From Rhodoglobus sp. (lineage in GTDB: Bacteria > Actinomycetota > Actinomycetes > Actinomycetales > Microbacteriaceae), in NCBI GenBank assembly GCA_025463515.1, contig JAODAQ010000063.1:32294-96293 (forward strand): DNA of 64,000 nucleotides, read 5' to 3'. Shown piece after piece: positions 52,325 to 60,228 of this stretch; position 1 is the first letter of the stretch; each line of letters begins with the position of its first letter. Under the pieces are notes generated by a model. That model did not search any database. It was not told where the DNA came from and saw only the letters and a program-made list of their open reading frames with translations. Made by a program: the position numbers and the translations under genes.

Positions 52325-52750
52325 ATGGACATCCGGGTAGCAGCGTACGGGGTCATCGTCCGTGAAGGCCGGGTGTTGCTCGCGCATTGGAATGCGGGCG
52401 ATCATGGCGGGTGGACTCTCCCCGGCGGCGGGATCGACCCAGGCGAGGACCCGGCGGATGCCGCGGTGCGCGAGATCCGCGAGGAGACCGGCTACGAGGC
52501 ATCCCTCGATCGCCTGCTCGGAGTCGACTCAATCGTCATCCCGGTGCAGGACCGGCTGTCACAGGCGGACGGCCCGCTTCACGCGCTCAGGATCATCTAC
52601 GCGGCGACGATCGTAGGTGGAGCGCTCGCACACGAAGCGGAGGGCTCGACCGACGAGGCACGGTGGGTGGATCTCGACGAGGTCGCACTGTTGGACCGAG
52701 TCGGACTCGTCGACCTGGCCTTACAGCTCTGGCGCGACGCGGCCGACTAG
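52325..52750 (+). CDS. NUDIX hydrolase
   Basis: This is a 141-residue protein with the NUDIX box GGIDPGEDPADAAVREIREETGY at about residues 36-58, complete with the metal-binding REIREE. The preceding WTLPGGG is typical. Substrates of the family are nucleoside diphosphates linked to other groups; the exact one is unknown. The start lies only 5 bp after the tRNA-Ala 3' duplicate and lacks a clear ribosome binding site, so it may be leaderless. It ends 1 bp from the convergent gene at 52752. Confidence 0.88.
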   Translation: MDIRVAAYGVIVREGRVLLAHWNAGDHGGWTLPGGGIDPGEDPADAAVREIREETGYEASLDRLLGVDSIVIPVQDRLSQADGPLHALRIIYAATIVGGALAHEAEGSTDEARWVDLDEVALLDRVGLVDLALQLWRDAAD

Positions 52751-52751
52751 C

Positions 52752-53309
52752 TCAGGACTCGTCGGCGAGGGGAGCGTCGGGCTCCTCGTCGTCGATCCAC
52801 AGGTCGTCCTCCGCGCGCAGCGTTTGCCATGCGGCGTACGCGACGGCGACCGCGGCGACGGCACCGAGGCCGATGAGGATGTAACGGGCGGGGCCGGCGT
52901 GCTTCGGCTGCACGACGCCGACCCTGGTGCCCACGGACGTACCCAACTTGGATGCCCGGCTGATGGCATCCCGCACCTGCTGGTTCTTCGCCACCTCGAT
53001 TGCCGCGAGAGCAGTGCCGAGGGCCGACGTTATACCGGGGAGAACGTCGCCGACGAGCCGCTCCCGGGTGGTGTGCGCGGCGGAACGGGCACCAGCGATG
53101 CCGGAGGAGACGGCGGGCCGGACACGATCCTCGTATGCATCCCGCATGCGGGGCGACACCTCTTCACGGGCGAAGTTCGCGGCCTGCCTGCTGGCGTCAC
53201 GCACGACCTTCGAGGCGTGGTCGAGAAGCTCTTTCTGATCCTCCCAGAGGTCCTCGGCCTGGCTCTTGAGGCGGTTGAGTTCTTTCCGGCGCTTACGCGA
53301 TAGTGCCAT
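52752..53309 (-). CDS. Helical membrane-anchored protein of unknown function
   Basis: This is a 185-residue protein. It opens MALSRKRRKELNRLKSQAED, then a long amphipathic helical region (residues 15-125) suggests a coiled coil. One transmembrane helix (about 143-163, YILIGLGAVAAVAVAYAAW) precedes a short acidic C-terminus (DDLWIDDEEPDAPLADES). Similar proteins accompany the cyclophilin gene in Microbacteriaceae, but I know no function. It is divergent from the cyclophilin gene. Confidence 0.6.
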   Translation of the reverse strand: MALSRKRRKELNRLKSQAEDLWEDQKELLDHASKVVRDASRQAANFAREEVSPRMRDAYEDRVRPAVSSGIAGARSAAHTTRERLVGDVLPGITSALGTALAAIEVAKNQQVRDAISRASKLGTSVGTRVGVVQPKHAGPARYILIGLGAVAAVAVAYAAWQTLRAEDDLWIDDEEPDAPLADES

Positions 53310-53445
53310 GGGGAAACCTCCATCGGGGTATCAAACCGTTCTCTCCATACTGGCACGCCCCTTCCCGGCGGGGAACCGTCGCGGCTGGGAGTGGGCTGGG
53401 TGACCTCGCGGTTCCTGCTGGGGGCGCTATGCAAGAATTGACCAC

Positions 53446-53979
53446 ATGCACACAGCCGTCGCCACCATGAAGACCAATCTCGGCACGATCAAGCTCAACC
53501 TCTATGGCAACCACGCGCCGAAGACGGTCGCGAACTTCACCGGCCTCGCGAACGGCACGCTGGAGTGGACCCACCCGACGACCGGCAGGGTGTCGCAGGA
53601 CAAGCTCTACGACGGCGTCGTCTTCCACCGCATCATCAAGAATTTCATGCTCCAGGGCGGTGACCCTCTCGGACAGGGGTTCGGCGGTCCCGGTTTCCAG
53701 TTCGACGACGAGATCCACGGCGAACTGACTTTCAATGAGCCCTACGTGCTGGCGATGGCGAACGCCGGCATCCAGAACGGGCGTGGCACCAATGGATCGC
53801 AATTCTTCATCACCACAGTGCCCACCCCGCACCTGCAGGGCAAGCACACGATCTTCGGTGTCGTCGCCGACGAGGAGTCCAAGCGCGTCGTCGACGCGAT
53901 CGAGGCCGTCGACACGGATGCCCGCGACAAGCCGCTCGCGGACGTCGTGATCGAGAGCCTCACTGTCGATGAAGCCTGA
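53446..53979 (+). CDS. ppiA: Cyclophilin-type peptidyl-prolyl isomerase
   Basis: This is a 177-residue cytoplasmic isomerase. It has the cyclophilin core VVFHRIIKNFMLQGGDPLGQGFGGPGFQFDDEIH with the catalytic Arg, then VLAMANAGIQNGRGTNGSQFFITTVPTPHLQGKHTIFGVV. There is no signal peptide. The gene is just ahead of the rhomboid gene (6 bp), matching the gyrA-to-pknB region of mycobacteria where ppiA sits in the same position. Confidence 0.95.
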   Translation: MHTAVATMKTNLGTIKLNLYGNHAPKTVANFTGLANGTLEWTHPTTGRVSQDKLYDGVVFHRIIKNFMLQGGDPLGQGFGGPGFQFDDEIHGELTFNEPYVLAMANAGIQNGRGTNGSQFFITTVPTPHLQGKHTIFGVVADEESKRVVDAIEAVDTDARDKPLADVVIESLTVDEA

Positions 53980-53985
53980 TCCTCG

Positions 53986-54810
53986 GTGACGAGCGCGCCG
54001 AGAGATTCGGCCAACTTCTGCTACCGGCACCCCGACCGGCAGAGCTTCGTGCTCTGCCAGCGCTGCGGGCGCACGATCTGCCCGCAGTGCCAGACCCAGG
54101 CGGCCGTGGGCGTGCACTGCCCGGAATGCGTCAAGGAGGCGCGGGCGAGTGCGCCGCGCCGGAGGCCGGCCGCGCTCACCGCATTCCGCCCGACGAGCAC
54201 GCAGCCAGTAGTGACCTGGTCGATCATCGCGGTGACCGTTCTGGTCTTCATCCTGCAGAACCTGCCCGGGAGCCCGATCAGTGCGCTTGGGGTCTATCGA
54301 CCCCAACTCACGCTCCTCGCCCCGTGGACAATGATCACAGCTCTATTCCTCCACGCGTCGATCCTTCACATCCTGTTCAACATGTATTCGCTGTTCGTGT
54401 TCGGCCCAATTATCGAGCGGCTCATTGGTCGCGTGCGGTTCCTCGCCCTCTACCTCATCAGCGGCTTCGGAGGCTCAGTTGCGGTATTGCTGCTGAGTCC
54501 GGATGGCGGTGTGCTCGGTGCATCCGGAGCGATATTCGGCCTCATGGGGGCCTTCTTCGTCATCCAGCGAAGGCTGGGTGGCAACAACCTCCAGATCCTC
54601 ATCGTCATCGGGATCAACCTCGCGGCTGGCTTTTTCCTGTCCGGGATCTCCTGGCAGGCACACGTCGGTGGACTCGTCGCAGGCGCGGCGGTCGCGGCTG
54701 TTTATCTGAGAACCCGACGGCGCGAGGACAGGCGCGCGCAGGTGCTGCTGGTCGTGGGGATCGTCGTCGCGCTCATTGCGATCACGGTCGCGCGAGCGCT
54801 CTTGCTGTGA
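53986..54810 (+). CDS. Rhomboid-family intramembrane serine protease
   Basis: This is a 274-residue protein. The N-terminus has a B-box-like zinc-binding segment (CYRHPDRQSFVLCQRCGRTICPQCQTQAAVGVHCPEC). Six or seven helices follow, with the rhomboid serine in VLGASGAIFGLMGAFF and the catalytic His in SWQAHVGGLVAGA. It cleaves substrates within the membrane. The GTG at 53986 is the start. Zinc-ribbon rhomboids of this type are common in Actinobacteria. The gene is followed by a perfect DnaA box and a hairpin. Confidence 0.93.
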   Translation: MTSAPRDSANFCYRHPDRQSFVLCQRCGRTICPQCQTQAAVGVHCPECVKEARASAPRRRPAALTAFRPTSTQPVVTWSIIAVTVLVFILQNLPGSPISALGVYRPQLTLLAPWTMITALFLHASILHILFNMYSLFVFGPIIERLIGRVRFLALYLISGFGGSVAVLLLSPDGGVLGASGAIFGLMGAFFVIQRRLGGNNLQILIVIGINLAAGFFLSGISWQAHVGGLVAGAAVAAVYLRTRRREDRRAQVLLVVGIVVALIAITVARALLL

Positions 54811-54821
54811 CCGGCGGAAAG

Positions 54822-54830
54822 TTATCCACA
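54822..54830 (+). promoter_or_regulatory. Isolated perfect DnaA box
   Basis: TTATCCACA, identical to the consensus, lies between the convergent rhomboid and crgA genes, 12 kb beyond dnaN. Confidence 0.55.
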
Positions 54831-54850
54831 GCTGAATTCACAGTGGGTAT

Positions 54851-54868
54851 AACTACAACTCTGTAGTT
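54851..54868. terminator. Hairpin between rhomboid and crgA genes
   Basis: AACTACA-ACTC-TGTAGTT is a perfect 7-bp stem placed between two convergent genes. Runs of T are short, so this is a likely but weak bidirectional terminator. Confidence 0.5.
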
Positions 54869-54888
54869 CTACCCCCGTTCGGGTGGCG

Positions 54889-55134
54889 TCAGCGCCAACG
54901 TGTCGTCATGAGGAACCCGACGAAGAGGATTCCGAAGCCGATGAGAATATTCCAGCTGCCGAGCGATGCGACGGGCAGCTGCTGGTTGCTGACGTAGAAG
55001 ACGATGATCCAGACCAGACCCAGCAGCATGAAGCCGAACATCACGGGCTTGAACCACACCGGGTTCGGTGTCTGCTCACCGGAGCGGGTCTCGGCAGGAG
55101 CATCGGTCTTGTTTCGCGCGGAAGTACGGGCCAT
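54889..55134 (-). CDS. crgA: Cell division protein CrgA
   Basis: This is an 81-residue protein with two helices (about residues 32-50 and 62-78) joined by a short external loop, ending FLMTTRWR. The N-terminal half is polar (KTDAPAETRSGEQTPN). The sequence NPVWFKPVMFGFMLLGLVWIIVFYVS and the closing GFLMTTRW are typical of CrgA, the actinobacterial divisome component that binds FtsZ, FtsQ and PBPs. The ATG at 55134 agrees with the family length. Its position near pknB is conserved in mycobacteria. Confidence 0.93.
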   Translation of the reverse strand: MARTSARNKTDAPAETRSGEQTPNPVWFKPVMFGFMLLGLVWIIVFYVSNQQLPVASLGSWNILIGFGILFVGFLMTTRWR

Positions 55135-55224
55135 GCCAGAAATTGTAGCCTGAATAGCCTCCGAGCCCGCGGGGGCGCACGCTCGGCAAGGTTCACCCCA
55201 TCCGGGAGGCCTAGAATCTTCCGT

Positions 55225-55995
55225 ATGGTTGTCGAGCACCAAGGGCGAGCGCACATGCGCAGGACCCGTCGACGCGTCAGCATCATCGGCGTTCTCGGTG
55301 AGCTCTTCATCACGGCAGGCGTGCTCGTGCTGCTTTTCCTCGGCTGGCAGGTATGGATCAACGACCGGGTGGTCGGCAACGAGCAGAAGCAGGAAGCACA
55401 GGCGCTCAGCAACTCCTGGGACAAAGGTGAGGCCGTCCCGCCCGCCACCGTCGATCGGGCCGACCCCGGAGAGCCTGTCGTCGCGGCGGCTCCAGCGAAT
55501 GCGGTGGTATTCGCAACGCTCATCATCCCGCGCCTCGGGGCCGACTACACCCGGCCGGTCGCGGAAGGCGTGGGACTCGTCGACGTGCTCAACAAGCACA
55601 GTGTCGGCCACTACCCGGGCACTCAGATGCCCGGCGCGGTCGGGAACGCCGCATTCGCTGCTCACCGCACGGGATGGGGCGCGTCATTCTTCGACATCGA
55701 CAAGCTGCAACTGGGTGACAGCATCTACGTCGAGACCCCGGACGGCTGGTACAGGTACGTTTTCCGCAGCTTCGAGTACGTGCGCGCGAGCGGGGTCGGC
55801 GTGCTGGCTCCGGTGCCGCAGGCGCCCGGTGCAACCTCCACCGACCGCATCCTCACGCTGACGAGCTGCAACCCGGTCTACACCGCCGACGAGCGCATCA
55901 TCGCCTATAGCGTCTACGACACCTGGTACCCGCGGGCGGGCGGCGCTCCCCCGGAGATCGCATCGTCGCCGGCGATGGCGGGAGCGGCAGGCTGA
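55225..55995 (+). CDS. Class E sortase
   Basis: This is a 256-residue membrane-anchored transpeptidase. It has a basic N-terminus, one transmembrane helix (about residues 28-50) and the sortase barrel, with catalytic His in AAHRTGWG, Cys in LTSCNP and Arg in ADERIIAYSV. Class E sortases attach or trim surface proteins, often at LAXTG sorting signals. The start may be at 55225 or ten codons later (55255). It is followed without a gap by a small membrane-protein gene and by the glutamine amidotransferase gene. Confidence 0.9.
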   Translation: MVVEHQGRAHMRRTRRRVSIIGVLGELFITAGVLVLLFLGWQVWINDRVVGNEQKQEAQALSNSWDKGEAVPPATVDRADPGEPVVAAAPANAVVFATLIIPRLGADYTRPVAEGVGLVDVLNKHSVGHYPGTQMPGAVGNAAFAAHRTGWGASFFDIDKLQLGDSIYVETPDGWYRYVFRSFEYVRASGVGVLAPVPQAPGATSTDRILTLTSCNPVYTADERIIAYSVYDTWYPRAGGAPPEIASSPAMAGAAG

Positions 55996-56153
55996 TGTAC
56001 ATGGCACTCTGGCGAATTCTGCCTGGCCCGCTCTGGCTGCGCCTCTTCATCGTGCTCGTGCTTGTGGCGGCCGTGCTCTCGGCGCTCGTGCTCTGGGTCT
56101 TCCCCGCTGTGCTCCCGTTCGTGTCGACCCAGGACGCGACGGTGCAGCAGTGA
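55995..56153 (+). CDS. Small single-helix membrane protein (52 residues)
   Basis: The frame ATG TAC ATG GCA CTC TGG and so on encodes 52 residues: a short start (MYMALWRILPGPLWLR), a strongly hydrophobic helix (LFIVLVLVAAVLSALVLWVF) and a tail (STQDATVQQ). It overlaps the sortase stop by one base and its own stop overlaps the GTG of the next gene (GTGA), a doubly coupled arrangement that strongly supports translation. No family is known to me. Confidence 0.7.
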   Translation: MYMALWRILPGPLWLRLFIVLVLVAAVLSALVLWVFPAVLPFVSTQDATVQQ

Positions 56154-56788
56154 CGCACGTTCTCGTCGTCGACAACTACGACAGTTTCGTCTACACGCTC
56201 AACGGCTACCTTCTGCAGCTCGGCGCGCAGACCACGGTGCTGCGAAACGACGCCTTCGCGGCGGATGCGGCCGCCGCCGTCATCCGCGACTACGACGCTG
56301 TGCTGCTCTCGCCGGGCCCCGGCACCCCCGCGGCCGCCGGCGTGAGCATCCCGGTCGTCACCGCGGCACTGGACTCGGGCCTGCCGCTCCTCGGAGTGTG
56401 CCTCGGCCACCAGGCGATCGCGGAAGCTCTTGGCGCCACGGTCACCCACGCCGATGAGCTCATGCACGGCAAGACATCGCTGATCAGCCACGACGAGAGC
56501 CCCTTCTACGACGGCGTGCCTCAGCCGTTCACCGCGACCCGCTACCACTCTCTCGCGGTGGTCGACTCGACGGTTCCCGACGAGTTGGTCGTGACCTCAC
56601 GCACGCAGGGCGGGGTGATCATGGGACTACGCCATATCGAGCGGCCGGTGTTCGGAGTGCAGTTCCACCCGGAGTCTGTGCTCACCGAGGGCGGCTACCG
56701 GATGCTCGGCAATTGGCTCGCCGTCGCGGGTCTGCCCGAGGCTGCCGAAACGGCCAAGGGCCTGACCCCGCTCGTGAAGCTGGGCTAG
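56150..56788 (+). CDS. Glutamine amidotransferase, anthranilate/aminodeoxychorismate synthase component II
   Basis: This is a 212-residue class I glutaminase: VLVVDNYDSFVYTLNGYL at the N-terminus, the nucleophile in GVCLGHQAIAE, and the His-Glu pair in VFGVQFHPES near the end. It supplies ammonia to a chorismate-using partner that makes anthranilate (tryptophan) or 4-aminodeoxychorismate (folate). In mycobacteria the gene at this position is trpG/pabA. No synthase component I is in the window, so the pathway is unclear. Confidence 0.88.
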   Translation: MTHVLVVDNYDSFVYTLNGYLLQLGAQTTVLRNDAFAADAAAAVIRDYDAVLLSPGPGTPAAAGVSIPVVTAALDSGLPLLGVCLGHQAIAEALGATVTHADELMHGKTSLISHDESPFYDGVPQPFTATRYHSLAVVDSTVPDELVVTSRTQGGVIMGLRHIERPVFGVQFHPESVLTEGGYRMLGNWLAVAGLPEAAETAKGLTPLVKLG

Positions 56789-56792
56789 CGAC

Positions 56793-58496
56793 TCACCCTG
56801 CGCAGTAGCGGATGGTGATCTCGGACCGCTGCGGGTTGTCGCCGATGATCGACTGCGACACGACGCCCCCACCGGTGCATCCGAAGTCCGCGTTCGCCTT
56901 CACCGGAAGCTGAAGGCCGCTGAGGATCGTGTTCGCCTCACTGATCGACTTGCCCGTGACATCCGGAATCTGCACGAGCCCGTTGGAGACCACGAGGTCG
57001 ATGGTGGAGCCCTTGGGCACGTCTTTGCTGGCGTCTGGGGTCGATCTGATCACGACGCCTTGCCGCACGCTCGGCGAGTACTCCTGGGTGGTACTGCCGT
57101 ACTTGAGCCCCGCTTGCGTGATGGCCGTGACAGCGGAGGCCTCGTCCAGGTTGACCAGGTCGGGCACCGCGGACCGCGGTGGACCGCTGGACACGAAGAC
57201 CTGCACCTCGAGGCCGGGCGACACGGAGATACCGGGACCGGGGTCCGTGCGGAGGATGATGCCCTTGTCGATGGTCTCGCTGGCCTCATCGACCTGCTTG
57301 GGCACGAGTTTCGCATCCGTCAATGCGTTGGCGCCATCGAGGTAGGCCTGGCCCGCGACATCGGGAACGTCTACGGCCGTGTTGGTGCTCAGCTCCACCG
57401 GCGTGAGGCTGAAGGCCCAGAAGATCACGGCGACGATGATCACCACCATGCTCGCAATGCCGGCCCAGATCCACGCAACGGGCGGTCGGGTCTGAGTGCG
57501 GAGAGTGCGATCGTCCTCGTCCACGGTGAGCTGCCTGAAGGTGGCCTCGGAGCCGGCGACCGCGCTCGGGTTCACGCCGAACAGGGTCGCGTTGAAGTCA
57601 TTGACCGCGAGCTGCTTGCGCGCGGGAACGGACCCGGCGGCCGCGGCTTCCACGTCATCCCGGAATTCGCTTGCGCTCTGGTAGCGCTCGAACCTGTCCT
57701 TGGCGAGGGCCCGCAGCACGACGGCGTCGAGCGCCGGGGAGACCCTGGGGTTGATCGAGCTCGGCGGCATCGCCTCGGAGTTCACGTGCTGGTACGCGAC
57801 CGCGACGGGATTGTCGCCGCGGAACGGCGCACGCCCGGTGAGGAGCTCGAAGAGCACGATACCGGTGGAGTACAGGTCGGTACGGGCATCCACGGTCTCG
57901 CCGCGAGCCTGTTCGGGCGAGAAGTACGAGGCGGTGCCGACTATCGCGCTCGTCTCGGCGATCGTCGCGGAAGAGTCGGAGATCGCGCGGGCAATGCCGA
58001 AGTCCATGACTTTGACCTGGCCATTGGCCGTGATCATGATGTTGCCGGGTTTGATGTCGCGGTGCACGACGCCCGCCCGATGGGAGTACTCGAGCGCCGT
58101 CAGCACCTGCTCGACGATGCGGCTCGCTTCCGACGGCTCGAGCGGGCCCTCTGCGATCACGTCCTTGAGCAGTCGACCGTCGACGTACTCCATGACGATG
58201 AAGGGAACGACGGTCTCGACCCCGTTCGCCTCGCGCACGGTCTCTTCCCCGGCGTCGAAGATGCGCACGATCGTGGGGTGCGCCATCTTCGCGGCGTCCT
58301 GGGCTTCGCGACGGAACCGGCTGCGGAACGCGGGGTCAAGGGCGAGGGATGACTTGAGCAGCTTGATCGCGACCCGACGGCCGAGCCGTGTGTCCATGCC
58401 AACGTGCACATCGGCCATTCCGCCGCGACCGATGAGTTCGCCGACCTGGTACCTGCCCGCGAGCTGGCGCACGCCTTGGGCAACGCCTTCTATCAC
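56793..58496 (-). CDS. pknB: Serine/threonine protein kinase with PASTA domains (PknB type)
   Basis: This is a 567-residue membrane kinase. The kinase domain has IGRGGMADVHVG, VAIKLLKSS (ATP Lys), VVHRDIKPGNIM and KVMDFGIARA. One helix (about 340-362) follows a juxtamembrane region, then three PASTA repeats (beginning VDVPDVAGQ, AVPDLVNLD and VQIPDVTGK) bind peptidoglycan fragments. It is shorter than M. tuberculosis PknB (four PASTA, 626 residues). It phosphorylates division and wall enzymes. The start is a GTG at 58496. Confidence 0.95.
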   Translation of the reverse strand: MIEGVAQGVRQLAGRYQVGELIGRGGMADVHVGMDTRLGRRVAIKLLKSSLALDPAFRSRFRREAQDAAKMAHPTIVRIFDAGEETVREANGVETVVPFIVMEYVDGRLLKDVIAEGPLEPSEASRIVEQVLTALEYSHRAGVVHRDIKPGNIMITANGQVKVMDFGIARAISDSSATIAETSAIVGTASYFSPEQARGETVDARTDLYSTGIVLFELLTGRAPFRGDNPVAVAYQHVNSEAMPPSSINPRVSPALDAVVLRALAKDRFERYQSASEFRDDVEAAAAGSVPARKQLAVNDFNATLFGVNPSAVAGSEATFRQLTVDEDDRTLRTQTRPPVAWIWAGIASMVVIIVAVIFWAFSLTPVELSTNTAVDVPDVAGQAYLDGANALTDAKLVPKQVDEASETIDKGIILRTDPGPGISVSPGLEVQVFVSSGPPRSAVPDLVNLDEASAVTAITQAGLKYGSTTQEYSPSVRQGVVIRSTPDASKDVPKGSTIDLVVSNGLVQIPDVTGKSISEANTILSGLQLPVKANADFGCTGGGVVSQSIIGDNPQRSEITIRYCAG

Positions 58497-58563
58497 AAGC
58501 TGTCTCCTGGCTGCGTCTGGACACTATCCCAGCCAGTGTAGCCGCTGGGTCTGCGGCACTTTC

Positions 58564-60228
58564 TCAGTTTCCGGTGATGCCCACTGGATCGGATGGCGGT
58601 GACTCCAGGTCGGTGCAGAGGGCTGTGTATGTGATCGTCGTGGTGTCCCCGGCGGTGTTCGAAAGCATGATGTCGAGCGACGACTCCTCCGGGCCGCGGG
58701 TCGGGCCACCGTCAACGATCGAGCCGTTCGGACTCACGAGGAAGCTGAAGCCACTCAAGGGATGCCCCGCGGGACATCCCGCGTACGTCGCCCAGCTGAT
58801 GGTGACGGTGTCACCCGCCAGGTACGGGCCTGCCGGATACGTGACCGCCGAGGGTTTGGTGGGAACGGGAGTCTCCGGGATCGCCTTGTAGAAGCTCACC
58901 CGGATCGTCTCGCCCCTGCGCACGTTGCCCTTGGGGTCGACGCTGTAGGCGAGCCCGACCTGCTCAGGGGAGGGCGCGACGCTGCCTTCGCGGGCATCGA
59001 GCACGAGGCCGAGCCCAGTGAGGTACTCCTGCACGACATCCTGGGTGCGGTCGATGACCTGGGTCTCGTCGAGGAACACGCGGTCGCTCGTCGCGCTCGG
59101 GGTCTGCGATGGCGCCGTATTGCTCGCCGGTGGCGACGAGCTGGGCGGGTCACCGCCCGTTCCGGGGTTCGCCAACAGGGCGATGAGCGTGCCAATGAGC
59201 ACGACGGCGAGCAGCGAGACGAGGGCAACCAGGGGCCAGGTCCAGGGGTTGCGCTTCCTGGTGTCGGTGGGCAGGCTCGGGGTATCGACGGCACCATTGG
59301 CCGGGAGCATCCGGGTGACCTGGGTGTTCTGTCCGTAGTTGGGGCCTACGGTCGCGGCGAGCGAGCCTTCGCCGAGAATGCCGGGCACCGCCGCTGCGGC
59401 GGCCGCGACATCCCCCCGCCGGAGCGCCTGCGCGGCCCGTGCCAGGTGGGCGGCGGACGCCGGGCGGTCCGCGGGGTTCTTCGCGAGACAGGCGTAGATA
59501 AGGTTGCGCACCGGCTCGGCCACCGCGACCGGCAGCTCGGGAGGCGTCTCGTTGATCTGCGCCATCGCGATCGCGACCTGCGACTCGCCCGTGAACGGCC
59601 GGCGACCGGCGAGAGCCTCGTAGGCGACGATGCCGAGTGAGTAGATATCGGTGGTGGGGGACGCCGGATGCCCGCTCGCCTGTTCGGGCGAGAGGTACTG
59701 CACGGTGCCCATGACCTGCCCGGTCGCGGTGAGCGGAACCTGGTCGGCGATGCGCGCGATGCCGAAGTCGGTGATCTTGACTCGGCCGTCCGGGGTGATG
59801 AGCAGGTTGCCCGGCTTGATGTCGCGGTGCACGAGCCCCGCGGCATGGGCCGCCTGCAGCGCGTTGGCCGTCTGGGCAACGATGTCGAGCACGCGGTCGG
59901 TCGACAGCACGCGCTCGCGCTCGAGGATCGCGCTGAGCGCCTCGCCTGGCACGAGCTCCATGACCAGGTAGGCGCTGCCCTCCTCCTCGCCATAGTCGAA
60001 AACGTTGGCGATGCCCTCGTGGTTGACGAGCGCCGCGTGACGGGCTTCGGCGCGGAAGCGCTCGAGGAACCCGGGGTCGCCCAAGTACTCGTCCTTGAGG
60101 ATCTTGATGGCGACGGTGCGGCCGATGACGAGGTCGGTCGCCTGCCAGACCTCTCCCATGCCTCCGATCGCGACGCGGCTGGAGAGCTGGTATCGACCGC
60201 CGAAGGTGAGCCCGCTGGTGGGTCTCAT
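58564..60228 (-). CDS. pknA: Serine/threonine protein kinase (PknA type) with one PASTA-like and one Ig-like extracellular domain
   Basis: This is a 554-residue kinase with VAIGGMGEVWQA, VAIKILKDEY, LVHRDIKPGNLL and KITDFGIARI. A transmembrane helix lies near residue 335 (WPLVALVSLLAVVLIGTLIALL), then a Ser/Pro-rich linker. The outside part has a PASTA-like repeat (VVQEYLTGLGLVLD to GETIRVSF) and a C-terminal 100 residues with two cysteines (YAGCPAG, TALCTDL), which look like a beta-sandwich domain. M. tuberculosis PknA has a short tail instead. Its start overlaps the pbpA stop by 4 bp. Confidence 0.92.
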   Translation of the reverse strand: MRPTSGLTFGGRYQLSSRVAIGGMGEVWQATDLVIGRTVAIKILKDEYLGDPGFLERFRAEARHAALVNHEGIANVFDYGEEEGSAYLVMELVPGEALSAILERERVLSTDRVLDIVAQTANALQAAHAAGLVHRDIKPGNLLITPDGRVKITDFGIARIADQVPLTATGQVMGTVQYLSPEQASGHPASPTTDIYSLGIVAYEALAGRRPFTGESQVAIAMAQINETPPELPVAVAEPVRNLIYACLAKNPADRPASAAHLARAAQALRRGDVAAAAAAVPGILGEGSLAATVGPNYGQNTQVTRMLPANGAVDTPSLPTDTRKRNPWTWPLVALVSLLAVVLIGTLIALLANPGTGGDPPSSSPPASNTAPSQTPSATSDRVFLDETQVIDRTQDVVQEYLTGLGLVLDAREGSVAPSPEQVGLAYSVDPKGNVRRGETIRVSFYKAIPETPVPTKPSAVTYPAGPYLAGDTVTISWATYAGCPAGHPLSGFSFLVSPNGSIVDGGPTRGPEESSLDIMLSNTAGDTTTITYTALCTDLESPPSDPVGITGN

